64,000 nucleotides of DNA, taken from positions 1 through 64,000 of the forward strand of contig NZ_JALIFP010000015.1 of NCBI RefSeq assembly GCF_022867885.1. Reading direction: 5' to 3'. Position numbers and translations under genes: made by a program. The notes beneath the pieces are model-generated. The model searched no databases and had not been told where the DNA came from. It was given only the letters and a program-made list of their open reading frames with translations. Origin of the DNA: Lederbergia sp. NSJ-179 (GTDB lineage Bacteria; Bacillota; Bacilli; Bacillales; Bacillaceae_C). Positions 34,854-44,758 of the stretch are shown piece by piece (position 1 is the stretch's first letter; every line of letters begins with the position of its first letter).

Positions 34854-36989
34854 ATGCTTTGTGCGAAATGCCAAACGAATCAAGCGAATATTCATCTTCA
34901 CCTTAATATCAACGGACAAAAACAAACATTGGCTTTATGCCATCAATGCTACTTAGAAGAAAAAGAAAAATTGGGCACCAGTTTGGGAAACCCTATGATG
35001 AGTTCGGGATTTAATGGTGGATTCGAAGACTTATTTGAAAACTTCTCCCAAAACGGGCAGGCTCATCCACACCAAACCGTAAAAACACAAACAAAGCGCA
35101 ATGGTTTTCTAGATCAATTTGGACATAATTTAAACCAAGCCGCAAAGGCAGGCTTAATTGATCCGGTGATTGGACGAGAGGAAGAAATCAAAAGAACGAT
35201 TGAAATTCTCAATCGCCGCAATAAAAACAATCCCGTTTTAATCGGTGAACCTGGTGTTGGTAAGACAGCTATTGCCGAAGGTTTGGCACTGAAAATTATT
35301 GAACAAGATGTACCAGCAAAATTGAAAAATAAAGAGGTTTATTTGCTAGATGTCGCTTCATTAGTGGCCAACACAGGGATTCGAGGCCAATTTGAGGAAC
35401 GAATGAAGCAATTAATTACAGAATTACAAAAGCGTAAAAATATTTTACTCTTTATTGATGAAATTCATTTGCTCGTTGGAGCTGGATCTGCTGAAGGCTC
35501 GATGGATGCCGGAAATATACTTAAACCGGTACTTGCACGTGGAGAATTGCAAGTAATTGGGGCAACAACTTTAAAAGAATATCGACAAATTGAAAAAGAT
35601 GCCGCCCTTGAAAGACGTTTCCAACCCGTGCAAATCCAAGAACCTTCATTAGAAAAAACACTCGAAATCATGATGGGACTTAAAAGTAAATATGAAAGCT
35701 ATCATCAAGTCCAATATAGTGATGAAGCTATTAAAGCATGTGTGGAGCTTTCGGCTCGATATATTCAAGATCGATATCTCCCTGATAAAGCCATTGATTT
35801 AATGGATGAAGCCGGCTCTAAACTAAACTTATCGATTAAAGAAGAATCCCATGAGGCTATTCATCAACGTCTAGCTGAAATCGAGAAGGAAAAACAAAAC
35901 ACACTAAAACAAGAGAACTATGAACTAGCCGCGAAATTAAGAGATGAAGAAGCTGAGCTTGAAAGAAAGTTACATTCGACTTCTACAGAGTCAAAACTAA
36001 CGGTCCATGTTGAAGATATTCAAAACATTATTGAAAGTAAAACAGGAATCCCTGTAGGAAAATTACAAAGTGATGAACAGCAAAAAATGAAAAGCCTTGA
36101 GAAAAATTTGGCTGCAAAAGTCATTGGACAAACAGAAGCCGTGAAAAAAGTGGCGAAAGCCATTCGTCGCAGCCGTGCTGGTTTAAAGGACGAACATCGT
36201 CCGATTGGTTCTTTCTTATTTGTAGGTCCAACCGGGGTCGGGAAAACCGAATTAGCTAAAACACTAACAGAAGAATTATTTGGTACAAAGGACGCATTTG
36301 TTCGCTTAGATATGAGTGAATATATGGAAAAACATAGTGTGTCCAAATTAATCGGTTCTCCTCCTGGTTATGTTGGTCATGAGGAAGCGGGACAATTGAC
36401 CGAAAGAATTCGGCGAAATCCCTATAGTATCATTCTTTTAGATGAGATCGAAAAAGCTCACCCAGATGTTCAACATATGTTTTTACAAATTCTTGAAGAT
36501 GGTCGTCTAACAGATAGCCAAGGTAGAACGGTAAGTTTTAAAGATACGGTCATTATTATGACAAGTAATGCAGGAACGACTGTAAAACCTATCCATGTCG
36601 GGTTTAATCAAAGCGAGGCGATGAAAGAAACAAGTATTCTTCAAAATCTTGGTTCCTTCTTTAAACCTGAGTTCTTAAACCGGTTTGATAGTATTATTGA
36701 ATTTAATCGTTTGGAGAAAACAGATCTTCTTCAAATCATTCAATTACTATTAATTGAGCTTGAGCAAAAAATGACGGCACAAGGCATGAGGCTTGAAATA
36801 ACTGATGAAGTCAAAGAAAAAATCCTCGAAGTAGGATATCATCCTGATTTTGGGGCTCGCCCACTCCGCAGAGCGATCCAAGAACAGCTTGAAGACCAAA
36901 TCGCAGATTATATCCTTGACCATGCGGATGCGAAAAAATTAAAGGCCGTTGTGAATGACAATAAAATTTCGATCATTACTCAGTCCTAA
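34854..36989 (+). CDS. clpE: ATP-dependent Clp protease ATPase ClpE
   Basis: A 711-residue HSP100 unfoldase that feeds proteins to ClpP during heat stress. The N-terminal zinc finger (CAKCQTN ... CHQC, residues 3-35) identifies ClpE among Clp ATPases. AAA-1 has Walker [13 protein letters not shown]-2 has GPTGVGKTE, and a UVR-type coiled coil lies between them ([15 protein letters not shown]). I chose ATG 34854 (MLCAKCQTN) with GGAGG 10 nt upstream; a longer frame from 34797 reads through a CtsR box. Controlled by CtsR, judging from the boxes upstream. Length normal (B. subtilis 699). Confidence 0.96.
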   Translation: MLCAKCQTNQANIHLHLNINGQKQTLALCHQCYLEEKEKLGTSLGNPMMSSGFNGGFEDLFENFSQNGQAHPHQTVKTQTKRNGFLDQFGHNLNQAAKAGLIDPVIGREEEIKRTIEILNRRNKNNPVLIGEPGVGKTAIAEGLALKIIEQDVPAKLKNKEVYLLDVASLVANTGIRGQFEERMKQLITELQKRKNILLFIDEIHLLVGAGSAEGSMDAGNILKPVLARGELQVIGATTLKEYRQIEKDAALERRFQPVQIQEPSLEKTLEIMMGLKSKYESYHQVQYSDEAIKACVELSARYIQDRYLPDKAIDLMDEAGSKLNLSIKEESHEAIHQRLAEIEKEKQNTLKQENYELAAKLRDEEAELERKLHSTSTESKLTVHVEDIQNIIESKTGIPVGKLQSDEQQKMKSLEKNLAAKVIGQTEAVKKVAKAIRRSRAGLKDEHRPIGSFLFVGPTGVGKTELAKTLTEELFGTKDAFVRLDMSEYMEKHSVSKLIGSPPGYVGHEEAGQLTERIRRNPYSIILLDEIEKAHPDVQHMFLQILEDGRLTDSQGRTVSFKDTVIIMTSNAGTTVKPIHVGFNQSEAMKETSILQNLGSFFKPEFLNRFDSIIEFNRLEKTDLLQIIQLLLIELEQKMTAQGMRLEITDEVKEKILEVGYHPDFGARPLRRAIQEQLEDQIADYILDHADAKKLKAVVNDNKISIITQS

Positions 36990-36995
36990 AATAAG

Positions 36996-37036
36996 AAGAG
37001 ATTGCCGTTTTGTAACCCATCGGCAATCTCTTTTTT
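36996..37036 (+). terminator. clpE terminator
   Basis: AAGAGATTGCCG (36996-37007) pairs with CGGCAATCTCTT (37021-37032), followed by a T-run. Confidence 0.92.
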
Positions 37037-37044
37037 ACAAGGTA

Positions 37045-37174
37045 AGAAAGAAATTTAGCTAATGCTGGAGCTAGACATCAACAGCCTTCGTTCAAAAAAA
37101 TATCTAAAAAAACTTTCTTTCTTATCTTTCAAGCAAAAACTCCGCCTTTACGGTTTAAGTTAAGCGGAGTTTTT
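37045..37174. repeat. repeat fragment G and terminator in the clpE-spo0E gap
   Basis: Contains a short leftover of the dispersed repeat (gctaatgctggagctaga, near 37057) inside an inverted pair AAGAAAGAAA/TTTCTTTCTT. A clear terminator hairpin follows, AAAAACTCCGC (37135-37145) / GCGGAGTTTTT (37164-37174), which can work on both strands and may end spo0E. Nothing else is recognisable up to 37366. Confidence 0.6.
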
Positions 37175-37366
37175 CATATCATTTGCTCTCGTTTTCTTCA
37201 AGCACCCCCTATGCGAAATGAATTTAATCGATCGGTCATCGGGTAGGGAACAAGTTGTTTGCGTGAACCGTGTTCCAGACAATAGACATATTTATTTCAA
37301 GAGAAGCTACCTTTCATCCTTCTCGATCCTTTTTTGATCGCCTATACATCTCTTATGTAAAACAGT

Positions 37367-37621
37367 CTATTTTGCGGGTTGCAGCCGTTGTTGTTTAACA
37401 AATTGATTGGCCACACTTGTTCTTGGAATCTTACTTTGATTGGAGTTTTTTACCACTTGACACATTTTATAGTATTGATTCATCATTGAATCTAGTTCTT
37501 GGCTGCAAATTATCGTTTTTTCTGCGTTCAAGCCATATAACTCACCAAATAAGTACATTTCTTTACGCTTTTCTTGAATTTGCGCTAATAATTTTTTTGG
37601 TTCTTTTGCGCCATAGTACAT
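37367..37621 (-). CDS. spo0E: Spo0E-family aspartyl-phosphate phosphatase
   Basis: An 84-residue protein with the family signature IQEKRKEMYLFGELYGL ... SQELDSMMNQYY, including the conserved SQELD. These proteins dephosphorylate Spo0A~P and so delay sporulation. GGAGGAG lies 8 nt before ATG 37621. In B. subtilis spo0E is also in the motAB-clpE-ykvI neighbourhood. A TTTGTCGAT motif (about 37831), close to the Spo0A box TTTGTCGAA, lies in the gap upstream. Confidence 0.88.
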   Translation of the reverse strand: MYYGAKEPKKLLAQIQEKRKEMYLFGELYGLNAEKTIICSQELDSMMNQYYKMCQVVKNSNQSKIPRTSVANQFVKQQRLQPAK

Positions 37622-37985
37622 ACCCCGTTCTCCTCCAATTAATTTCCTGAAAACTCAACTATGACATTATCTCAACATTACTATTAAATGTAAATAGATT
37701 CGCAAAAGTAGACAATTTTTTTAACTTTTATCATCAATTATTCACATTTTCCTTAAAATTTTCCCTATGGAATCCCTTACACCCAAAAGAATTATACCAT
37801 TTTTACGTATTTTAATGAATCTATCGAAGTTTGTCGATTGTTCTATAAAAGCCCTAATCGTTTCCTTTCTTTACAGACATTTCTAAGAATTTAACATCTG
37901 TCATACAAACTTTAACGAAACGTAATGTTATCCTTCCTTAAAGTCGGGTACAATAGTGCTAACAAGTCAAAAAGTGGTGAAACTT
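37622..37985. promoter_or_regulatory. divergent intergenic region spo0E / acyltransferase
   Basis: An AT-rich 360-bp gap without genes. It must hold the promoters of both flanking genes. Visible elements are a TACAAT -10-like box at about 37950 and the single near-Spo0A box TTTGTCGAT mentioned under spo0E. No hairpins of note. Confidence 0.4.
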
Positions 37986-39029
37986 ATGACGAAAAGAGAC
38001 TCTTATTTTGATAATGCAAGATTTATTTTAATTTTTTTAGTGGTTTTCGGTCATTTGATTCAATCATACGTTGATACAAATACATTCGTAGCAAACCTTT
38101 ACAAATTCATTTACACCTTTCATATGCCGGCTTTCATTTTGATATCTGGTTATTTTGCTAAAGGGATTTATGAAAAAGGTTATATAAAGAAAATATTAAA
38201 AAAATTGATTATCCCTTATCTCATTTTTCAGGTAATTTACTCTATTTTCTATTATTTTCTTTTTAGTGAATCCACGATAAGTTTCGACCTATTGAACCCT
38301 CATTGGTCACTTTGGTTTTTAGTCAGCTTATTTTTTTGGCATTTAATGATCCTTGCATTTAACAAATGGAAACCGGCAGGAGCGATTGTTCTTGCTCTTA
38401 CTTTAGGCTTAGCTGTTGGTTATATTGATTGGATTTCCGGTTATTTAAGTTTATCAAGAACCTTTGTATTTTTTCCTTTTTTTCTTGTAGGATACTATTT
38501 AAAAAAGGAACATTTCCAAAAAATATCTTCTTCTCAAGCAAAGGTATTTGCAGCGATCATTATTACTTCTGTCGCTATTTTACTTGTCAACTTTCCTAAC
38601 TTAGATGAAAAATGGCTGCTTGGTTCTAATCCGTATAGTGATTTACAGTCTATTACGATCCTTGGCATATTTACAAGAACAGGAGTTTATGCGATTAATT
38701 TCGTAATGGCCAGTTGCTTTTTCGCTTTTGTTCCACATAAAAGAGTATTCTTTACACAATGGGGAACAAATACACTGTATGTCTATTTGTTACATGGATT
38801 TATCATCCGGACGTTCAGAGGGAGCAATGTGGAAAATTACTTGGATCCGATGCAAAGCATGTTAATTCTAATCATTGTTTCTTTTTTGCTTACCCTGCTC
38901 CTTTCAAGCAAATTAATAACAACGATTGTCCAGCCTTTTATCGAATTAAAATGGTCAAGATGGAAACAATTGCTTAAAAGTCTCAAAGAAACAAAAAATA
39001 GCACCTTTAAAAACACCACAACCGACTAA
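37986..39029 (+). CDS. membrane acyltransferase (acyltransferase 3 family)
   Basis: A 347-residue protein with about ten membrane helices. The opening RDSYFDNARFILIFLVVFGH (FDxxRFxxIxxVxxGH) and FHMPAFILISGYF are the acyltransferase-3 signatures that modify cell-wall or surface sugars with acyl groups. B. subtilis YkrP has this neighbourhood and length. I chose ATG 37986 (MTKRDSYFDN) behind GTGGTG; the longer frame from 37956 has no signal. Substrate unknown. Confidence 0.85.
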   Translation: MTKRDSYFDNARFILIFLVVFGHLIQSYVDTNTFVANLYKFIYTFHMPAFILISGYFAKGIYEKGYIKKILKKLIIPYLIFQVIYSIFYYFLFSESTISFDLLNPHWSLWFLVSLFFWHLMILAFNKWKPAGAIVLALTLGLAVGYIDWISGYLSLSRTFVFFPFFLVGYYLKKEHFQKISSSQAKVFAAIIITSVAILLVNFPNLDEKWLLGSNPYSDLQSITILGIFTRTGVYAINFVMASCFFAFVPHKRVFFTQWGTNTLYVYLLHGFIIRTFRGSNVENYLDPMQSMLILIIVSFLLTLLLSSKLITTIVQPFIELKWSRWKQLLKSLKETKNSTFKNTTTD

Positions 39030-39049
39030 AAGTCAGTTGTGGTGTTTTT
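39010..39049. terminator. bidirectional terminator between the acyltransferase and ddh genes
   Basis: AAAACACCACAAC (39010-39022) pairs with GTTGTGGTGTTTT, with an inner GACT/AGTC pair; A/T runs on both sides. Confidence 0.9.
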
Positions 39050-39061
39050 AAAGCACATTGC

Positions 39062-40048
39062 TCAAAGTAGCTCTTTTCTTAGGTCTTCTGCTGATTTTGC
39101 TGATAAAAGACCAATTGGAACATCTAAGACTGTTTTTGCCCCGTTACTGCCGGCTTGATTCATTTTATAGGCTGCCCTTGCATAAGCTACTAAAACACTT
39201 GCTGTATATTCTGGATTGCTATCAAGTTTCAAAGAAAATTCCATCAGTTGTTTATGATCGTCCCCTGTTTTTCCACTTCTAATGACGAAACCACCATGTG
39301 GCATTTTTGAGTGGTTCGCTTGGAATTCTTCCTCTGAAATAAAATGAACATTTGTATGATAATCAGAAAAATAGTGTGGCATAGTTTTTATTGTTTCCTC
39401 TATTTCCTTTGTGTTGGCTCCCTCTTTAGGAACAACATAGCATTCACGTAAATGTTTTTCGTTTGTGGCAAGATCGGGGTTTTCCCCATTTCTGACCCTG
39501 TTTACGGCTTCCTCAATCGGAATCGTATATTGAACGGCCGCTTTGACCCCTTCCACACGGCGAACCGCATCAGAATGCCCTTGACTTAAACCTTTTCCCC
39601 AGAATGTATATGTATGACCTACTGGCAAAATAGCTTCACCCAATAAACGATTTATGGAAAACATGCCAGGATCCCATCCAACAGAAATAACGCTTGTTTT
39701 TCCCGATTTTTTCGCCACCTCATCCATCTTAGCAAAGTATTCAGGAATTTTTGCATGGGTATCAAAACTATCAATCGTATTGAAAAGGGTGGCAATTTCA
39801 GGTCCCTGTTCTGGTAAATCTGTTGCAGACCCCCCACATAAAATCATCACATCAATTTTATCTTTAAACTGCTCTATCTCTGTAATAGAGTGTACTGTTA
39901 CATTCGATGCCACCGTTTTGACAGTCGCTGGATCTCTTCTTGAAAAAACAGCCACAAGTTCCATATCTTCATTTACTTGAATAGACGCTTCTACGCCCCT
40001 ACCCAAATTCCCATATCCAACGATTCCTATCTTCATTTTATGATCCAT
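39062..40048 (-). CDS. ddh: meso-diaminopimelate D-dehydrogenase
   Basis: A 328-residue NADPH-dependent enzyme converting tetrahydrodipicolinate plus ammonia to meso-diaminopimelate in one step, feeding cell-wall and lysine synthesis. The N-terminal GIVGYGNLGRGVE nucleotide motif, the CGGSATDLPEQGP block, SVGWDPGMFSINRLL and the substrate segment KGLSQGHSDAVRRVEGV are all typical. GGAGG lies 10 nt before ATG 40048. Only some bacilli have this shortcut; B. subtilis uses the acetylase route. The gene stands alone here. Confidence 0.94.
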   Translation of the reverse strand: MDHKMKIGIVGYGNLGRGVEASIQVNEDMELVAVFSRRDPATVKTVASNVTVHSITEIEQFKDKIDVMILCGGSATDLPEQGPEIATLFNTIDSFDTHAKIPEYFAKMDEVAKKSGKTSVISVGWDPGMFSINRLLGEAILPVGHTYTFWGKGLSQGHSDAVRRVEGVKAAVQYTIPIEEAVNRVRNGENPDLATNEKHLRECYVVPKEGANTKEIEETIKTMPHYFSDYHTNVHFISEEEFQANHSKMPHGGFVIRSGKTGDDHKQLMEFSLKLDSNPEYTASVLVAYARAAYKMNQAGSNGAKTVLDVPIGLLSAKSAEDLRKELL

Positions 40049-40084
40049 ATCATCATAACCTCCAAGTTCTTATTTTCTTCCTTG

Positions 40085-41440
40085 CTAACCAATAATGACC
40101 CTTTCTTTGGGATAATGAAAATTTGGGGCATCTTCATTATTGGACATCGTTAACAAAAAGGAAAGAATCCCAATTCGACCAATAAACATTAGCAAGATCA
40201 GTAAAGACTTGCCTATAGTTGATAAATCTGCTGTAATTCCCATAGAAGCGCCACATGTTCCAAAAGCAGAAGCCACTTCAAAAATGATCGATAGTAAACT
40301 GGCCTCTTCTGTTAGGGTTAAAATAAAAATGGATAGCCCTCCCAAAATAACAGCAAGCATTAATACAACTAAAGATTTTACCACATCTTGATGGTGAATT
40401 TCTCGTTTAAAAACCTTTATATCTGATCGTCCCCTTGCAAAGTGAAACAAGAACAAAATATTCAAAGCGAATGTTGTTGTTCGTATCCCACCACCAACTG
40501 AGCTGGGAGAAGCCCCAATAAACATTAAAGTGGACAAAAATAAAACAGTAGAAGGTGAAAACTGATTGATATCTAACGTTAACAGCCCTGCACTTCTCAT
40601 TGAGGTGGATTGAAATAAAGAATAAAACAGGGCCTCATGCCAAGTTTTACCAGCAAAGTAACCGTCAAATTCAATCAATAAGATCACGATCGTCCCTACG
40701 CCCAATAATAGGAAATACGTTGTCGTCGTAATTTTTGTAAACAATGTAAAACGAAAACGAATATTTTCCTCTTTATGGAAAAGAAAATTTTTAACTTCAA
40801 TCCAAACTGGAAAGCCAATTGCACCCAAAATGATTAAAACCATTGTGACAAATTGGACGAAGTAATCGTGAGTAAAAGGAATTAAGGAATTCCCGGTAAT
40901 ATCAAACCCGGCATTTGTTGTTGCGCTTATGGAAGCAAATAAACCTTGCAAATAAGCATCTTGCCAATCCGGATAAATTCTTAGAAAATAAGTGCCTAAT
41001 ACAAACGCACCAATCAGTTCAATAATGAAGATAATATAGACAATTTGTTTTAATAAAGCAACTAACCCAGAAAGATTAATTTGATTTTGGTCTGTCCGGA
41101 TCAATTTCCTTTGCCTTAAACCCACTTTTTTACCAATTAATAACCAAAAAAAGGTACTAATCGACATGATGCCAATCCCACCGATTTGTAGAACTCCCAT
41201 GAGTAAAAAAATACCTGGAGTTGTAAAAGTATCCACAATATTCACGGTTGTCAGACCAGTGACGCTCACTGCACTGGCTGCTGTAAAGATAGCATCCATG
41301 ACCGACCACTCGGCCCCAGGCTTACGAGCAAATGGCAAACTTAAAGCAATAGCAGATAAAGCCACTGTTATGACATAGTATGTGACCAGCATTCGAAACG
41401 GGGTAATCTTCGTCAATTTTTGCTTCTTTAATTGTTTCAT
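40085..41440 (-). CDS. ktrD: KtrD, membrane subunit of a K+ transporter
   Basis: A 451-residue TrkH/KtrB-type protein with four membrane-pore-membrane repeats. Selectivity loops show as AVSVTGLTTV, TTNAGFDITG, SMRSAGL and FGTCGASMGI. It is the membrane partner of KtrC (5211-5870). The two genes are apart, as in B. subtilis, where KtrCD is the low-affinity potassium system inhibited by c-di-AMP through KtrC. Neighbouring genes (acyltransferase/YkrP position) match B. subtilis ktrD. Confidence 0.92.
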   Translation of the reverse strand: MKQLKKQKLTKITPFRMLVTYYVITVALSAIALSLPFARKPGAEWSVMDAIFTAASAVSVTGLTTVNIVDTFTTPGIFLLMGVLQIGGIGIMSISTFFWLLIGKKVGLRQRKLIRTDQNQINLSGLVALLKQIVYIIFIIELIGAFVLGTYFLRIYPDWQDAYLQGLFASISATTNAGFDITGNSLIPFTHDYFVQFVTMVLIILGAIGFPVWIEVKNFLFHKEENIRFRFTLFTKITTTTYFLLLGVGTIVILLIEFDGYFAGKTWHEALFYSLFQSTSMRSAGLLTLDINQFSPSTVLFLSTLMFIGASPSSVGGGIRTTTFALNILFLFHFARGRSDIKVFKREIHHQDVVKSLVVLMLAVILGGLSIFILTLTEEASLLSIIFEVASAFGTCGASMGITADLSTIGKSLLILLMFIGRIGILSFLLTMSNNEDAPNFHYPKERVIIG

Positions 41441-41526
41441 TCCCTATGATCCTCCAAACAACTCTACGATTCCTCTATCATATAGAAAAAAGAGCATCAT
41501 GAAAAGACTTTTTCATTCTAGTCATT

Positions 41527-44500
41527 CTAGTTGTCACTATTTTCTTGTACTTTTTTATTCATCTTTCTTGTTTCTGGATCGAGCAGGCTATAGACAACAG
41601 GGATAACATACAAGGTTAATAAAGTACTACTCAAAAGTCCCCCAATCACTGTGACTCCCATTGGTTGATTCATTTCCGTTCCTTCACCAATACCTAACGC
41701 AATGGGGACAAGTCCAAGAATGGTTGTTAAGGCTGTCATAAAAATAGGTCTTGCCCGGACTTTAACAGATTCAACAAGTGCTTCATAACTTGAAAGGCCC
41801 TTCTCTTTTCTTTGGTTTATATAATCAACAATCACAATCGCATTGTTCACCACAATCCCAGCTAAGATAATTAAGCCGATAAAGGCGGGAATGCTTAATG
41901 GAAGTTGGGTGACAATCAACGAAATCGCGATACCAATAACCATTAAAGGAACGGTAAGCATAATAACAAAAGGATATTTAAATGACTCGAACTGAGCAGC
42001 CATCACAATATAAATAAGAATGATCGCCAATATCAAAGCCATGATCATATCGTTTTTAGAGTCCTGCAAAAGCTCTTGCTCTCCACTATAGCTAATGGCT
42101 GTTTCATCAGAAAGATTTAAATCCGATATCGTTTTGTTTACGTCCCTTGTTACCGTGCCCAAATCCGTATCTGCGTTATATTTTAATGTAAATTGAACAG
42201 CATCCTGCTGATTGATTCTCTGAATCTTAACAGGTCCCTTTCCCTTTTCAATCTTTGCGACATCCTCCAGTTTTGCATAGGAACCATCAGGTTTTCTGAT
42301 TTGTAGTTTCTTCAATTGATCAAGATCCCTTGTAATGTCCTCCTTATATGCTACAAAAACTTCGTATACATGATCGTCCTTTGAAAGGATTTGTGAGGCT
42401 TGAACGCCTCTTGTCAGATCATGAACGGTTGTTGCAATTTGCGCTGGAGCCAGTCCCATTTCAAAGGCTTTCTCGCGATCAATTTGAAGCTGTACCTCTT
42501 CTACGCTTTCCGCTGTACTGATGGCCAATTCCCGCAAATGTTCCTTGTTCTTTAAAGCCGTATATATTTTTTCGACATTTTTGTCTAATCTCTGTTTATT
42601 TGTGTCATGCACTTGAAACGTTAGTGTCTGTGGCGCTAATCCGGAAACTGCTTCTACATTAAAATTGATTGTGGCAGCAGGATTCGTTTGATGAATTTCC
42701 TTTTCTATTTTCGGTTTAATTTGATCAACAAATTCAAATACCGATTGATTACGGTCTGCAAGCGGCTTTAATTTCACATACATTTCTGCTATATTCGCTT
42801 TTCCTCCACCTTGGAAAGAGGACTCCTGTGTAGCCCCAATTAAGCTTACATAAACGTCAACATCTTTTTCCGTTTTAAGATTTTTTTCCAGGATCTCGAC
42901 TGCCTTTTCCGTTTTGCTTAATGCTGCGCCATTTTCTAATTGTACATTGATACTAAAAAAACCTTCATCTGTAGGGGGTAAAAACTGTGTACCTAATCGA
43001 CTCATTCCTACGATTCCTCCACCAAAGAGAACCAAGGAAATGAGGATCACAATGAACCGGTGGTGTAATGCCCAGCGAATAGAACGATCCAATCTATTCA
43101 AGGACTTGGAACGACGCCTTTTTGCCTCATAATCTCCTTTAGGTGTTTTCAGCCATCTACTCGCAATCATGGGAACAACGGTCAAGGCAACAAACAAAGA
43201 AGCTACCAAGCTAAAGGATATGGTAAAAGCAAATTCTTTAAATAGCTGGCCTAGTATCCCACTAATAAATACAACAGGTAGAAACACAGCGACAGTCGTT
43301 AAAGTAGATGCGGTAATCGCACCAGCAACCTCTTTTGCGCCATCTCGTGCGGCTTGTTTTGGATCTTTCCCCATGGATAAGTGCCGATAAATGTTTTCAA
43401 TGACAACAATGGCATTATCGACCAGCATCCCCACACCTAAAGCCAATCCACCTAATGTCATGATATTAAGGGCAAAATCGGCAAAATACATTAATACAAA
43501 GGTGACAATAACAGAATAGGGTATTGCTATCCCAATAATAATCGGACTTTTCACATTCCGTAAAAACAAAAATAAAACAAGCATGGCTAATAATCCACCG
43601 ATGATAAGAGAAGAAGCAATGTTTCCAACGGCTAATTGAATATAATCTCCTTGATCAAATAAAACATCAGCCTGAATAGGTTGAAATTGATCTTTCTGCA
43701 AAAGTGCGTCTAATTCTCTTTGAAATGCTTTCGACACATTGGCTGTATTGGCATCGCTTTCTTGTAAAACACTTAATAAGACAGATGGTTGTTCATTTGT
43801 CCGTGTGATACTAGTGGACCTCTGCGGCTGCTTTTTCACTTCCGCCACATCTTTTATTAAAACTTTATCCCTTGTCAAGGGGTTCCGGGTAATAGGAATA
43901 TCGGCAATTTCTTCTGCAGAATGAAGCGTACTCATGACTCTTGTTGTCAGTTCTTGTTCATCAGTTAGAACCGTATCACCTGGCATAGAGATATGATTTG
44001 CCTGAATGGCCTGAACAATATCAGCTTGAGTTAGATTTTTTCTCTTTAATTGATCTTGATCTAAAGTAACCCTAATTTGATCCATTAATGTCCCTGATAC
44101 ATTCACATTTGCAACTCCGTCCACCTTTTTCAACTCATTGACCAAATCATCCGTTATGAGGCGTAAACTCTTTTCCCCTTGATTTGATTTTAGTGACAAT
44201 TGAATAACTGGAAATTGGGCTGGATCAAATTTCATAAATTTCGGTTTATCTGCATCCGCGGGAACAGGTGTCATATCGATTCGCTGTAGCACATCATTCT
44301 GAATATCATCGATTGAGGTTGTCCAAGAAAATTCAAGAAGAACGAGACTCGAGCCCTCTTCTGAAAAAGATTGAACATTTTTGATACCTGGTAAGGTGGA
44401 TAAACTAGCCTCAAGGGGTTTCGTGACCTTTTCTACGACTTCATCTGGATTTGCTCCCTGATAAGACGTCACGACAACGGCAATCGGAGGATTCATATCC

Positions 44501-44613
44501 GGAATAAGGGTTAATGGTATTTTCATGACAGAGACGATTCCAAGGATGATGACAAGAAACATCGTCACCACTGTAAACACCGGTCTTCTAATCGAAAAAT
44601 GACTTACATTCAC
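41527..44613 (-). CDS. RND (HAE1/AcrB-type) efflux transporter
   Basis: A 1028-residue proton-driven efflux pump with the duplicated RND layout. Helix 1 (FTVVTMFLVIILGIVS) and the large loop 1 are followed by six helices with the proton-relay Asp pair (GVGMLVDNAIVVIENIY) near residue 400; then come loop 2 and a second half with GIVVNNAIVIVDYIN. SwrC/YerP of B. subtilis is the nearest known relative. I chose GTG 44613 (VNVSHFSIRRP) because AAAGGGGG is 7 nt upstream; the ATG at 44631 overlaps that site. No membrane-fusion partner gene is adjacent, normal for Gram-positive RND pumps. Confidence 0.9.
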   Translation of the reverse strand: MNVSHFSIRRPVFTVVTMFLVIILGIVSVMKIPLTLIPDMNPPIAVVVTSYQGANPDEVVEKVTKPLEASLSTLPGIKNVQSFSEEGSSLVLLEFSWTTSIDDIQNDVLQRIDMTPVPADADKPKFMKFDPAQFPVIQLSLKSNQGEKSLRLITDDLVNELKKVDGVANVNVSGTLMDQIRVTLDQDQLKRKNLTQADIVQAIQANHISMPGDTVLTDEQELTTRVMSTLHSAEEIADIPITRNPLTRDKVLIKDVAEVKKQPQRSTSITRTNEQPSVLLSVLQESDANTANVSKAFQRELDALLQKDQFQPIQADVLFDQGDYIQLAVGNIASSLIIGGLLAMLVLFLFLRNVKSPIIIGIAIPYSVIVTFVLMYFADFALNIMTLGGLALGVGMLVDNAIVVIENIYRHLSMGKDPKQAARDGAKEVAGAITASTLTTVAVFLPVVFISGILGQLFKEFAFTISFSLVASLFVALTVVPMIASRWLKTPKGDYEAKRRRSKSLNRLDRSIRWALHHRFIVILISLVLFGGGIVGMSRLGTQFLPPTDEGFFSINVQLENGAALSKTEKAVEILEKNLKTEKDVDVYVSLIGATQESSFQGGGKANIAEMYVKLKPLADRNQSVFEFVDQIKPKIEKEIHQTNPAATINFNVEAVSGLAPQTLTFQVHDTNKQRLDKNVEKIYTALKNKEHLRELAISTAESVEEVQLQIDREKAFEMGLAPAQIATTVHDLTRGVQASQILSKDDHVYEVFVAYKEDITRDLDQLKKLQIRKPDGSYAKLEDVAKIEKGKGPVKIQRINQQDAVQFTLKYNADTDLGTVTRDVNKTISDLNLSDETAISYSGEQELLQDSKNDMIMALILAIILIYIVMAAQFESFKYPFVIMLTVPLMVIGIAISLIVTQLPLSIPAFIGLIILAGIVVNNAIVIVDYINQRKEKGLSSYEALVESVKVRARPIFMTALTTILGLVPIALGIGEGTEMNQPMGVTVIGGLLSSTLLTLYVIPVVYSLLDPETRKMNKKVQENSDN

Positions 44614-44708
44614 TACAAGGCCCCCTTTCATTCATGGTTGGTTCATCTATTATAGCAAGATTCCCTTTCACTTTAACATTTTTGGGACTGAAGTTCGTTT
44701 ATTTTCTT

Positions 44709-44751
44709 TAAAAAAATCCCTCTGCCCATCTAATAGGATGAGCAGGGGGAT
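44709..44751 (-). terminator. prfC terminator
   Basis: ATCCCTCTGCCCATC (44716-44730) pairs with GATGAGCAGGGGGAT (44737-44751); on the minus strand it is followed by TTTTTTT. Just downstream of the prfC stop. Confidence 0.9.
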
Positions 44752-44758
44752 GGCAAAA

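Noticed and set aside
37825-37840. Spo0A box in front of spo0E
   Set aside because: TTTGTCGAT is one base off the consensus and is a single short site in AT-rich DNA; too weak to list as an operator.
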